From assembly GCA_904419145.1 (NCBI GenBank), contig CAJFQQ010000002.1:1-64000 (forward strand): 64,000 nucleotides of DNA. The letters run 5' to 3'. How positions within the stretch are numbered: position 1 is the stretch's first letter; every line of letters starts with the position of its first letter. Below, in pieces: positions 25,629 to 33,080 of the stretch. The DNA comes from an uncultured Oscillospiraceae bacterium. GTDB lineage: Bacteria; Bacillota; Clostridia; Oscillospirales; Oscillospiraceae. A program made the translations under genes and the position numbers. The notes below the pieces were generated by a model. The model was not told the DNA's origin, made no database searches, and saw only the letters and a list, made by a program, of their open reading frames with translations.

Positions 25629-26165
25629 TCAATAGGCCTCTCTCCACTGCGCCTGTTTCCAGACCGTCCGTGCGGCCAGCTCATAGAGGGCGGAGAGGAG
25701 CAGCAACACGCTGATATATCGGGCCAGATTCGTCAGCCCGCCGAAAGGGGCCGTCAGCATCCAGACGACGCTCCCCGCCATCAGAAGCACTGCCAGGGCT
25801 GCCAACCCTTTGGACCGGAGAACCATCAGGGCCACCGCCAGATAGAGGGCCCCCTCCACCAGGATCAGGCCCAGGTAGAGCATCATCCGGGACTGCATCT
25901 GCTGCATCAGCACCACGGACGTGCCCGCCAGACCCAGCAGTACACAGGCGGTCAGCAGCCCCACCCGGCTGGCAAACGAGCGGGGGCCGCCGGAACAGGA
26001 CGCCACCACCAAAACCACTCCATTGAGAAGAAGATACCCGATGGCGGCATAAGCCAGTCCCCGGTCCAGAAAATCCGGCACCAGCAGCGCCCCAGCACCC
26101 ATGGCGCACAGAGCCAGGGCCCGAAGGGGGGCCAGCCTTGCAAAGCGCATGCCAATCAATTCCAT
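25629..26165 (-). CDS. Six-helix membrane protein, HdeD/DUF308-like
   Basis: 178 residues with six hydrophobic segments in three pairs (for example ALALCAMGAGALLVPDFLDR, YAAIGYLLLNGVVLVVASC, ALYLAVALMVLRSKG). The pattern is that of HdeD/DUF308 proteins; family assignment is by layout, not by a signature. Start MELIGMRFARLAPL at 26165 with GAGGAGG 6 bases upstream. It follows the BceB-like permease by 11 bases and is probably the last gene of that operon. Confidence 0.72.
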   Translation of the reverse strand: MELIGMRFARLAPLRALALCAMGAGALLVPDFLDRGLAYAAIGYLLLNGVVLVVASCSGGPRSFASRVGLLTACVLLGLAGTSVVLMQQMQSRMMLYLGLILVEGALYLAVALMVLRSKGLAALAVLLMAGSVVWMLTAPFGGLTNLARYISVLLLLSALYELAARTVWKQAQWREAY

Positions 26166-26176
26166 AACCAGCCTCC

Positions 26177-28234
26177 TCAACTGACGATCTTGTAATAGGT
26201 CCGGGCGGTGAGCAGATACACCGCGCCGTAGACGATGAAGAATACCAGCACCGTGTCCAGGGTGCACAGGGCGGTGAGCAGGACATTGCGCAGGGAGAAC
26301 AGCTCCAGCAGCTGCACCACCATGTTGAAGTCAAACAGGATGTGGATGGCCGCCACGGCAATGGGCAGGAAGAACACCATCAGCACCTGGCTGCGGATGG
26401 AGGCGCGGACCTCAGCCCGGGTCAGGCCCACCTGCTGCATGATCTCAAAGCGGCGGCGGTCCTCATAGCCCTCGCTGACCTGCTTGTAGTAGATGATGAG
26501 GACCGTGGCCATGAGGAAGATGACCCCCAGCACGATGCCCAGGAACAGGAAGCCCCCGGCCATGGCGTAACCGTCAGCCTCGGCGGCGGCCTTCAGGTCC
26601 ACGGAGAGGGAGTAATAGTACCCCACGTCCTCCATGGGGCCGGCGAACAGTCCGCTCTCCCCCCAGAAGACGCCGTCCAGGGCCTCCACATCCGCCTCCG
26701 ACGTGCCGTCCTCGATCTGGATGAGCCCCCGCCAGTACATGTCATAAGGGTTGGCGTAGGCGGCGTGCTGCATGGCGTAGGCCTCGTCCACCGCCGCCTC
26801 GCTGCCCACCACCAGGCACAGGGGCTCATACTCATCCGGTGTCCAGAAAAACATGGGGATCTCCGCCGCCCGGCCCGCCAGTTGATAGGTGGCCTCCACG
26901 TCCCCATCCCGGAAGGTGATGGTGTCCGGCAGGGATTCCCCGCCGCAGACCACCACCTCCCCCTCCGCCAAGGTGGGGGCGGCCTCCCCGGTGAGGGCTG
27001 TGTAGGTGTCGGCCGAAATGAAGTAGATCGTCCGCCGCACCGCATCCGGCCCCAGATCCGTTTCAAAGTCCAGAAGAAAGTCCCCGGTCCCCGCCTGCTG
27101 CACGGCAAAGGTGGCATAGCGGATGGAATCGGTGTCCGCCACGGCAAAGCCCGCGTCCTGGAGGGCCCGGACGCTCCGGTCCAGCATGGGCTGGCCCTGG
27201 AAGGGTGTCGCGCCCTCCTCTGTGGTGAGGGGGTCATACTGGGCGGTGAGGTTTACATCGGCGGGATACTGGGCGTCGATGATCTCCCCGGTGCCGAGGT
27301 ACAGGGACAGCGTCCCGGACACCATGACCATCACCATGGTGGAGAGGATACAGATGTTGGCTAGGCCCACGGCGTTGCGCTTCATACGGTAGAGCATGCC
27401 GGAGATGCCGATGAAGTGGCTGGTCTGGTAATAGAACTTCTTGTTGGCCCGGAGCAGTTTCAGCACGGAGATGCTCACCGCGGTGAACAGGCAGTAGGTG
27501 CCCAGGATCACCAGGAACACCGCCAGAAAATACATCGCCAAAGCCGAGATCGGATCGTCCGCAGTAATGGCAATCCAATAGCCCGCCCCCAGGGATAGAA
27601 TGCCGACGAGGGTCATCAGCCACTTGGTCCGGGGCTCCCGCTCCCCCTGGCTGGTACTCTGGAGCATCTGCACCGGGCTGGACACCCGAATGCGCAGGAG
27701 GTTGACCACCAATGTAGCCAGCACCAGCAACACAAAAATCACAGCCGTCAAAACAATGGCAGGCACGGATATGGTGATGCCGAAGGGCACATCGAACCGG
27801 AGCATCTGATAGAGGAACAGCGTCACCAGTTTGTGAAACAGCATCCCCACCAGGAGGCCCGAGACGATGCCGCCGCCCCCGATGAAAAGGCTCTCATAGC
27901 ACAGGAGCCTTGCCAGATTCCCTTTGCCCATACCCAGGATGTTGTAGAGCCCCAGCTCCCGCCGCCGCTGCTTCATAAGGAAACTGTTGGTATAGAAGAG
28001 GATGGCCGCCGTAAAGAGACCGGCGATGAACATGCCCAGCACCATCATGGACTGGACGTACTGATAGCCCCGCAGTTCTTTGGCCCCGGGGTCAAAGACC
28101 AGGGCGGACATGATGTAGAACGCGGCGCTGGTCCCCAGGACCGTCAGGCCGTAGGGCACGAAAAAGCGGCGGTTTTTGATGATATTCTGCCCCGCCAGCC
28201 GGGGATACAGGGATTTCTTACGCACCTGCCTCAC
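26177..28234 (-). CDS. BceB-like ABC permease (FtsX type, peptide-antibiotic resistance)
   Basis: 685 residues. It has the BceB layout: an N-terminal helix after LYPRLAGQNIIKNRRFFVPY, an FtsX-type block of three helices with QRRRELGLYNILGMGKGNLARLL, a second set of four helices, one large extracellular domain (about 320-550) before helix 8, and a C-terminal FtsX-type triplet with YEDRRRFEIMQQVGLTRAEVRA. With the BceA-like ATPase (17-base overlap) and the nearby kinase and response regulator it makes a sensing-and-detoxification module for cell-wall-active peptides such as bacitracin; the actual peptide is unknown. Confidence 0.9.
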   Translation of the reverse strand: MRQVRKKSLYPRLAGQNIIKNRRFFVPYGLTVLGTSAAFYIMSALVFDPGAKELRGYQYVQSMMVLGMFIAGLFTAAILFYTNSFLMKQRRRELGLYNILGMGKGNLARLLCYESLFIGGGGIVSGLLVGMLFHKLVTLFLYQMLRFDVPFGITISVPAIVLTAVIFVLLVLATLVVNLLRIRVSSPVQMLQSTSQGEREPRTKWLMTLVGILSLGAGYWIAITADDPISALAMYFLAVFLVILGTYCLFTAVSISVLKLLRANKKFYYQTSHFIGISGMLYRMKRNAVGLANICILSTMVMVMVSGTLSLYLGTGEIIDAQYPADVNLTAQYDPLTTEEGATPFQGQPMLDRSVRALQDAGFAVADTDSIRYATFAVQQAGTGDFLLDFETDLGPDAVRRTIYFISADTYTALTGEAAPTLAEGEVVVCGGESLPDTITFRDGDVEATYQLAGRAAEIPMFFWTPDEYEPLCLVVGSEAAVDEAYAMQHAAYANPYDMYWRGLIQIEDGTSEADVEALDGVFWGESGLFAGPMEDVGYYYSLSVDLKAAAEADGYAMAGGFLFLGIVLGVIFLMATVLIIYYKQVSEGYEDRRRFEIMQQVGLTRAEVRASIRSQVLMVFFLPIAVAAIHILFDFNMVVQLLELFSLRNVLLTALCTLDTVLVFFIVYGAVYLLTARTYYKIVS

Positions 28235-28985
28235 CTCCGGTGGCCAGCAGGGTCAGGGTATCGGCGATCTTCTGGTAGAGCTGGCTGTCCGTGCTCTCCC
28301 CCCGGTAGAGCTGGTGGAAGACCTGGCCGTCCCGGATGAACAGCACCCGTCCGGCGTGGCTGGCGGCCTTGGCGCTGTGGGTCACCATGAGGATGGTCTG
28401 TCCTGCGGCGTTGATCTGGGCGAACAGGCGCAGCAGGCTGTCGGTGGCCTTGGAGTCCAGGGCCCCGGTGGGCTCGTCGGCCAGGACCAGCTGAGGCGCG
28501 GTGATGAGGGCCCGGGCCACGGCAGTCCGCTGCTTCTGGCCGCCGGAGATCTCATAGGGGTACTTTTTCAGAATGTCGGCAATGCCCAGCTGCGCGGCCA
28601 GGGGCTTGAGCTTCTCCTCCATCTCCCGGAAGGGGCGGCCCGAGAGCACCAGGGGCAGCAGGATGTTGTCCTGGACGGAAAAGGTGTCCAGGAGGTTGAA
28701 ATCCTGGAACACGAATCCCAGATTGTCCCGGCGGAAGGCGGCGATGTCCTTCTCCCGGATCGCCACGATATCCATCCCGTTCAGGAGCACCTGGCCGCTG
28801 GTGGGCTTGTCCAGGGCCGCCAGAATGTTCAGCAGCGTGGTTTTTCCGCTGCCGGACTCGCCCATGATGGCCACATACTCCCCCTTCTCCACGGAGAAGG
28901 TCACGTCGGAGAGGGCCTGAACCTGGGTGCCGCCGAATCGGGTGGTATAGATTTTTTTTACATTGCTGACTTGCAGGATCGGCAT
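28218..28985 (-). CDS. BceA-like ABC ATPase
   Basis: 255 residues, MacB/LolD-type ATPase. Walker A GESGSGKTTLLN, Q-loop FVFQDFNLLDTFSV, signature EISGGQKQRTAVARAL, Walker B LVLADEPTGALDSK, and H-loop VTHSAKAAS. YTTRFGGTQVQAL near the start is typical of BceA. Start MPILQVSNVKK at 28985 with AAGGAGG 7 bases upstream. First gene of the operon; a BceR-type box and a weak -35 lie upstream, fitting activator-dependent expression. Confidence 0.93.
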   Translation of the reverse strand: MPILQVSNVKKIYTTRFGGTQVQALSDVTFSVEKGEYVAIMGESGSGKTTLLNILAALDKPTSGQVLLNGMDIVAIREKDIAAFRRDNLGFVFQDFNLLDTFSVQDNILLPLVLSGRPFREMEEKLKPLAAQLGIADILKKYPYEISGGQKQRTAVARALITAPQLVLADEPTGALDSKATDSLLRLFAQINAAGQTILMVTHSAKAASHAGRVLFIRDGQVFHQLYRGESTDSQLYQKIADTLTLLATGGEAGA

Positions 28986-29015
28986 GAAGATTCCTCCTTG
29001 GGAAGTGTTGCCCTT

Positions 29016-29044
29016 AGTATAGCGCCCCGGTGCGGCCGGTGCCA
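29016..29044 (-). promoter_or_regulatory. BceA-like gene promoter
   Basis: TATACT with a poor -35 (TGGCAC) at 17 bases on the minus strand, 31 bases upstream of the ATG; a poor -35 is expected if the response regulator activates here. Confidence 0.65.
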
Positions 29045-29064
29045 TTGCTTTGGCTTACACCTGT

Positions 29065-29080
29065 CTTACAGTTCTGTAAG
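29065..29080. promoter_or_regulatory. BceR-type operator
   Basis: CTTACAG-TT-CTGTAAG, a perfect palindrome that contains TTACA-N4-TGTAA. BceR-like regulators are known to bind TNACA-N4-TGTAA. It sits about 20 bases upstream of the -35. A further half-site CTTACAC lies at 29054-29060. Confidence 0.8.
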
Positions 29081-29158
29081 ATTGCCGCGTCTCTCGGCGC
29101 ATCTGTCAATATTGAACAGTTTTTTCTTTTTCGTTGCAAAAATATTTGTACAATCTAC

Positions 29159-29186
29159 TTGCATTTTCCGTCGTATCTGCTATGAT
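29159..29186 (+). promoter_or_regulatory. Promoter of the 128-residue membrane protein gene
   Basis: TTGCAT and TATGAT with a 16-base spacer, giving a leader of about 75 bases. Confidence 0.6.
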
Positions 29187-29269
29187 AAAGGGGGAGGAAA
29201 CCAGAGCGCATTGATCTAAGCAAGCAGGAGGCCCACTGCATCGGTCACACCGAAAGGAGGCTCATCCAC

Positions 29270-29656
29270 ATGAACCAGATCCAACATCTGTTCGCAGGTA
29301 CCAGGGCCGCCAGGCTCCTGGCCTGTGCCACCGGCATCTGCGTCTCGTTCCTGCTGTATTACGTCGGAGAATCGTCTGTATTCCTGGCGCTCCTGCTTCT
29401 GTTCCTGCTGCTCCAGGCCCTCGCCATGTGCCAGACACCGCCCCGGAAGGACGGCCACTGCATCCGGGACGGCTGGGGCTGGTATCCTCTCTCCATCGCC
29501 TGCGCCAGCGGCGGCATCGTTCTTATCAGTGTCCTGCTCGCTCCGGGGGCAGACCTGACGTGGAATCTGATCTCACTGTCCGCATCTCTGGGTGCCTTGA
29601 TCGTGGGGATCGTCAGCGAGTGGACCTATCCCCTCTGGAGCCACAGAAGTCAGTAA
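29270..29656 (+). CDS. Four-helix membrane protein of unknown function
   Basis: 128 residues. Hydrophobic segments at about 15-31, 37-53, 73-91 and 97-113; no motif I recognise. AAAGGAGG lies 9 bases upstream of the ATG, and a strong terminator follows. It lies on the opposite strand between the Bce-like transporter operon and its kinase/regulator pair, and a link to that module is only positional. Confidence 0.75.
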   Translation: MNQIQHLFAGTRAARLLACATGICVSFLLYYVGESSVFLALLLLFLLLQALAMCQTPPRKDGHCIRDGWGWYPLSIACASGGIVLISVLLAPGADLTWNLISLSASLGALIVGIVSEWTYPLWSHRSQ

Positions 29657-29705
29657 AGCCTTTCCGTAAGAGAACCCCTTATGATCTGTTCTGTTACTGC
29701 ACCCG

Positions 29706-29740
29706 CGCCGGGGGACCTGTTAGGTCCCCCGGCGTTTTTT
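29706..29740 (+). terminator. Terminator after the four-helix protein gene
   Basis: 13-bp perfect stem CGCCGGGGGACCT/AGGTCCCCCGGCG followed by TTTTTT. Confidence 0.93.
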
Positions 29741-29755
29741 CTGCCTGCAAAGAGG

Positions 29756-29787
29756 AGTGCCGGCGTCCCCTGGGGGACGCCGGCACT
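29756..29787 (-). terminator. Terminator after the sensor kinase gene
   Basis: 15-bp perfect stem AGTGCCGGCGTCCCC/GGGGACGCCGGCACT; on the minus strand it is followed by the pyrimidine-rich CCTCTTTGC. Confidence 0.7.
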
Positions 29788-29796
29788 GTTTCCCGT

Positions 29797-30783
29797 TTAC
29801 TCCACCTCCAGGGCACTCCGCCCCAGCTCGATGCGCACCTCTGTCCCCTTCCCCACCCGGGAGGAAAGGGAGATCCGGTGGCCCAGCCGGTCGCAGATCT
29901 GCCGGCAGAGGTAGAGGCCAATGCCGGTGGACCGCTTGTCCGTGCGGCCGTTGCAGCCGGTATAGCCGTTCTCAAACACCCGGGGCAGGTCCTCCGGCGC
30001 AATACCGATGCCATTGTCCTGAATGACCAGAGTATCTCCCTGGGCAAAAATCCGCACTGTGCCGCCCCGGGCGTACTTCACCGCGTTGGAGAGCACCTGC
30101 TCCACCACAAAGCCCAGCCACTTCTCATCGGTGAGGACCCGGAGAGAGAGGGGCTGCAGGTCCAGGGACACCCGGCTGTGGATAAAGAGCTGGGCGTATT
30201 TGCGCACCGCCTGCCGCACGATCTGCTCCAGCGGCACCTCCCGGATGAGATAGTCTGTGGTGTCGCTGCCCAGGCGGAGATACTGCAGCACCATCTCCAC
30301 ATACTGCTCGATCTTGAACAGCTCCGCCGACAGCTCCCGGCCCCGCTCCGTATCGTCCCCCTGGAGCAGCAGGCGCATGGCGGCGATGGGGGTCTTGATC
30401 TGGTGGGCCCAGAGGGTATAGTACTCCACCATCTCCCGCCGCCGTTCATCCCCCTGGGACACCAGGGTCTGCCGGTCCCGGTAGAGGATCTCCAGCAGCT
30501 CCTGATAGGCCGCCTCGATGGAGCCCCAGGGCTCCGGAAGATCCTCCAGCCCCAGGGTCACATGGCTTGCCAATGCTTTCAGGGCCCGCCACCGGCGCCG
30601 CCACAGTAGGAAGTCCACCCCGGCCATCAGGGCTGTGCCGACGCTCCCCAGCAGCACCGCGTATCCTACCGCCTCCCCGGGCAGATCATACAGGGCGAAT
30701 ACCATGGCGAACACCACCGCCCAGCCCCCCAGGAGCAGCAGCAAAAAGCCCCGCTGCTTCCAATATCCTCTCAACAGCTCCAT
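29797..30783 (-). CDS. BceS-like intramembrane-sensing histidine kinase
   Basis: 328 residues. Two membrane helices (about 13-32 and 40-60) are joined by a loop of under 10 residues, so there is no extracellular sensor domain; such kinases read the state of a BceAB-type transporter. The phosphorylated histidine is H127 in LWAHQIKTPIAAM. The ATPase domain has the N box VLSNAVKYARGG, the G1 box IQDNGIGIAPEDL and RSTGIGLYLCRQI. It follows the response regulator by three bases. Confidence 0.92.
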   Translation of the reverse strand: MELLRGYWKQRGFLLLLLGGWAVVFAMVFALYDLPGEAVGYAVLLGSVGTALMAGVDFLLWRRRWRALKALASHVTLGLEDLPEPWGSIEAAYQELLEILYRDRQTLVSQGDERRREMVEYYTLWAHQIKTPIAAMRLLLQGDDTERGRELSAELFKIEQYVEMVLQYLRLGSDTTDYLIREVPLEQIVRQAVRKYAQLFIHSRVSLDLQPLSLRVLTDEKWLGFVVEQVLSNAVKYARGGTVRIFAQGDTLVIQDNGIGIAPEDLPRVFENGYTGCNGRTDKRSTGIGLYLCRQICDRLGHRISLSSRVGKGTEVRIELGRSALEVE

Positions 30784-30786
30784 ACG

Positions 30787-31461
30787 TTACTCCACCAGAT
30801 AGCCCAGGCCCTTTTTGGTGCGGATGAAGCCCTCCAGGCCCATGCCGTCCAGCTTCCGCCGCAGGCGGTTCATATTCACCGACAGGGTATTCTCGTCCAC
30901 AAAGCTGTCCGTCTCCCACAGCTTCTGCATCAGTGTCTCCCGGGATACCGTCCGTCCCCGGTTCTCCAGCAGCACCTGGAGGATGCGGTACTCGTTGCGG
31001 GAGAGGTCCAGTTTCTCCTCCCCATAGGACAGCGTGGCGTCCCGCAGGTTCAGCACCGCCCCCCGGTGCTCCAGCCGTCCGGTATCCGCGGCAAAGTCGT
31101 AGGTCCGGCGCAGCAAAGCCTGGACCTTGGCGGTGAGGACCTCCAGGTCAAAGGGCTTGGCGATGAAGTCGTCGCCGCCCATGTTCATGGCCATGACGAT
31201 GTTCATGTTGTCCGAGGCGGAGGAGAGGAAGATAATAGGCACCTGGGAGATCTTGCGGATCTCCGTGCACCAGTGGTAGCCGTTGAAAAAGGGCAGATAG
31301 ATGTCCAGCAGCACCAGCTGGGGGCCAAAAGCGCGAAACTCCTCCAGAATGTTGGAAAAGTCCTGTGCGATCCGCACCTGGCAGCCCCAAGCCTCCATGT
31401 GCCGGGCCACCGCGGCGGCGATCACCGCGTCGTCCTCCACCAGATAGATCTTTGTTTCCAA
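30787..31461 (-). CDS. BceR-like response regulator (OmpR family)
   Basis: 224 residues. Receiver domain with acidic pocket VEDD, phosphorylation site LVLLDIYLPFFNG and the lysine of AKPFD; C-terminal winged helix with RNEYRILQVLLENRG, VDENTLSVNMNRLRRKLD and RTKKGLGYLV, all typical of the BceR group. I use the TTG start at 31461: GGAAGGAGG lies 7 bases upstream and the protein begins LETKIYLVEDD; no in-frame ATG or GTG lies closer. It should bind the box in front of the BceA-like gene. Confidence 0.93.
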   Translation of the reverse strand: METKIYLVEDDAVIAAAVARHMEAWGCQVRIAQDFSNILEEFRAFGPQLVLLDIYLPFFNGYHWCTEIRKISQVPIIFLSSASDNMNIVMAMNMGGDDFIAKPFDLEVLTAKVQALLRRTYDFAADTGRLEHRGAVLNLRDATLSYGEEKLDLSRNEYRILQVLLENRGRTVSRETLMQKLWETDSFVDENTLSVNMNRLRRKLDGMGLEGFIRTKKGLGYLVE

Positions 31462-31491
31462 GGGTCTGCCTCCTTCCCCATGTTCCCCTCT

Positions 31492-31520
31492 ATGGTAACC
31501 GAAAACAAAGCATTTGGCAA
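31492..31520 (-). promoter_or_regulatory. Promoter of the regulator/kinase pair
   Basis: TTGCCA and TACCAT with a 17-base spacer on the minus strand. Confidence 0.6.
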
Positions 31521-31564
31521 GGGTCCCGCCCAGCCAGCCTGCCTCCGGCTTCCGGCAGACAGCA

Positions 31565-31590
31565 GCCCGGCCCCGCAAAAGGGGCCGGGC
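31565..31590 (-). terminator. Terminator after the GerMN lipoprotein gene
   Basis: 10-bp stem GCCCGGCCCC/GGGGCCGGGC with loop GCAAAA; only a weak T-rich stretch follows. Confidence 0.6.
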
Positions 31591-31613
31591 CGTCTTCCGT
31601 ACTCTGTTGGAAT

Positions 31614-32231
31614 TCAGCTGACTTCAAAGAAAGTCATCGGCTCGTCATACACGGCGTGGCCGGTCTCCACCACTTCCCCGCCGCAGGTCAGCGTCAGCGT
31701 CTGGGCATTGTAGGCCGTGAGCATGGTGTTCACCAGGCTCCCCATTACCATGGTCTCGCCTGCCGTGCCCGTGCCGGTCACAGCCGACAGGAATTCCTCC
31801 GAGAGGTCCAGCGTGATAGAGAGCTCCCCGACTTCGTAGCTCACCACATCGCCCTCCTGGGTCTCCACGCCGTCGCCTACGGTCTCAAACGCATCTACCG
31901 TGACCCCCTCCGGCAGTACGCCGTGGGCAATGAGGGCATCCACGATCCCCTGGGGGCTGGCCTCCACGGTCTCCTCCACAGTGTCGAAACCGTCGGCGTT
32001 GTCGTTGGGGAGATACAGGGTAACCATAAACTCATCCAGGACGGCAATATCCGGCTGGGTCGTCTCCTCCGCATCCGCTGTCGTTGTGTCCGCGTCGGTC
32101 TGGCTGGACTGGGATGGTGCATTTCCGTCAGCCGCACCGCCGTTGTCAGAGGAGGTGCAGCCGGCCAGGGTCAGCGCCAGCAGTGCCAGAGCCAGAATCA
32201 AGGTGCATACTTGCTTTTTTTTGATGGACAT
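31614..32231 (-). CDS. GerMN-domain lipoprotein
   Basis: 205 residues. Signal peptide with lipobox LTLAGC (Cys near residue 25), then a Ser/Asp/Thr-rich linker to about 60. The rest matches the GerMN layout: VTLYLPNDNADGF at the start of the domain, LIAHGVLPEGVTV, LDLSEEFLSAV, MVMGSLVNTMLTAY and LTCGGEVVETG. GerMN proteins occur in spore germination and cell-envelope proteins; its role here is unknown. It lies 74 bases after a TetR gene and may share its transcript. Confidence 0.8.
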   Translation of the reverse strand: MSIKKKQVCTLILALALLALTLAGCTSSDNGGAADGNAPSQSSQTDADTTTADAEETTQPDIAVLDEFMVTLYLPNDNADGFDTVEETVEASPQGIVDALIAHGVLPEGVTVDAFETVGDGVETQEGDVVSYEVGELSITLDLSEEFLSAVTGTGTAGETMVMGSLVNTMLTAYNAQTLTLTCGGEVVETGHAVYDEPMTFFEVS

Positions 32232-32305
32232 GGGACGTCCCTCCTTTCTTGCTATGAGTTGAGACGCACAATTCTAAAAAATGTTCCTGATCTGCAAAGT
32301 GTTTT

Positions 32306-32899
32306 TCAGCCTCTTGAACGATTCCCTTCCTCTTCTCTCAGCACCGGCTTGATCACCCGCAGGAAATAGCCTGTCAGCTCCTCGGGCGTCTGCTTTTGCT
32401 TATGGTTCAGCCACCAGAGGACCGTCTCCACAAAGGTAGATGAGATATGATTCACCAGAAAATCTTCCGGCAACGCCTGTGCGTCATGAAGGGGGATTTG
32501 CTCCAGCTGCAGGCGGACCAGATGATTGAGGCTGTTTTTGAAATAGCGGAGGAAGAGGTCGCTGCTCTCACAGGAGAGCAGGCCCAGGATATTCCGGTCG
32601 TTCTCCTGCAGGTGCTGCAGCAGATGGAGAAAGACGGAAGCCGGCGCTTCTCCATCGGAATATCTCCCGTGGGTATGGGTATGGTCCAAAGCCGCGCCGA
32701 TGATGTGGGCAAACAGCTCCGCGCACAGTTCCCGGAGCAGGTCATCCTTGGTCTCAAAATGGGCATAGAAGGTGGTGCGCCCCACGTTGGCAGCGTCGAT
32801 GATCTCCTGCACGGTGATTTTGTGATAGCTCTTCTGGGAGAGCAGCTCACTGAAGGCATCAAAGATCGCCTTTCTGGTCTTTTCTTGCCGCCGGTCCAT
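32306..32899 (-). CDS. TetR-family regulator next to a metal ATPase
   Basis: 197 residues. N-terminal helix-turn-helix KITVQEIIDAANVGRTTFYA followed by HFETKDDLLREL; the C-terminal part is the TetR_C_7-like helical domain ending in a W-W-L-N stretch. The ATG at 32899 follows GGAGG by 5 bases. It is divergent from the P-type ATPase, and a palindrome in the shared promoter region is the obvious operator. Confidence 0.9.
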   Translation of the reverse strand: MDRRQEKTRKAIFDAFSELLSQKSYHKITVQEIIDAANVGRTTFYAHFETKDDLLRELCAELFAHIIGAALDHTHTHGRYSDGEAPASVFLHLLQHLQENDRNILGLLSCESSDLFLRYFKNSLNHLVRLQLEQIPLHDAQALPEDFLVNHISSTFVETVLWWLNHKQKQTPEELTGYFLRVIKPVLREEEGNRSRG

Positions 32900-32992
32900 A
32901 GCATCCTCCAAAACAGTTTTTTCGGATTGTTCCGTATCTTACATCCATTGGAATTTATCTCTTGTTTCAGAACCACCCAGTCACTACAATAA

Positions 32993-33010
32993 AAACAGAA
33001 CAATCTGTTT
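32993..33010. promoter_or_regulatory. Probable TetR operator over the ATPase promoter
   Basis: AAACAGA-ACAA-TCTGTTT, a perfect 7-bp palindrome touching the -35 box of the ATPase promoter. A related word, GATTGTTC (32925-32932), the complement of GAACAATC in this site, lies near the TetR start. Confidence 0.65.
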
Positions 33011-33037
33011 GATATCGCATATAGCATACGGTATACG
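33009..33037 (+). promoter_or_regulatory. P-type ATPase promoter
   Basis: TTGATA and TATACG with a 17-base spacer. Confidence 0.6.
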
Positions 33038-33080
33038 GCCCCTGAAGTCAAGCGGCCTGGCTGAAAAAGGAGGAAGGGTT

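Noticed and set aside
26342-27364. 340-residue frame on the plus strand
   Set aside because: Antisense to the BceB-like permease; no independent signals.
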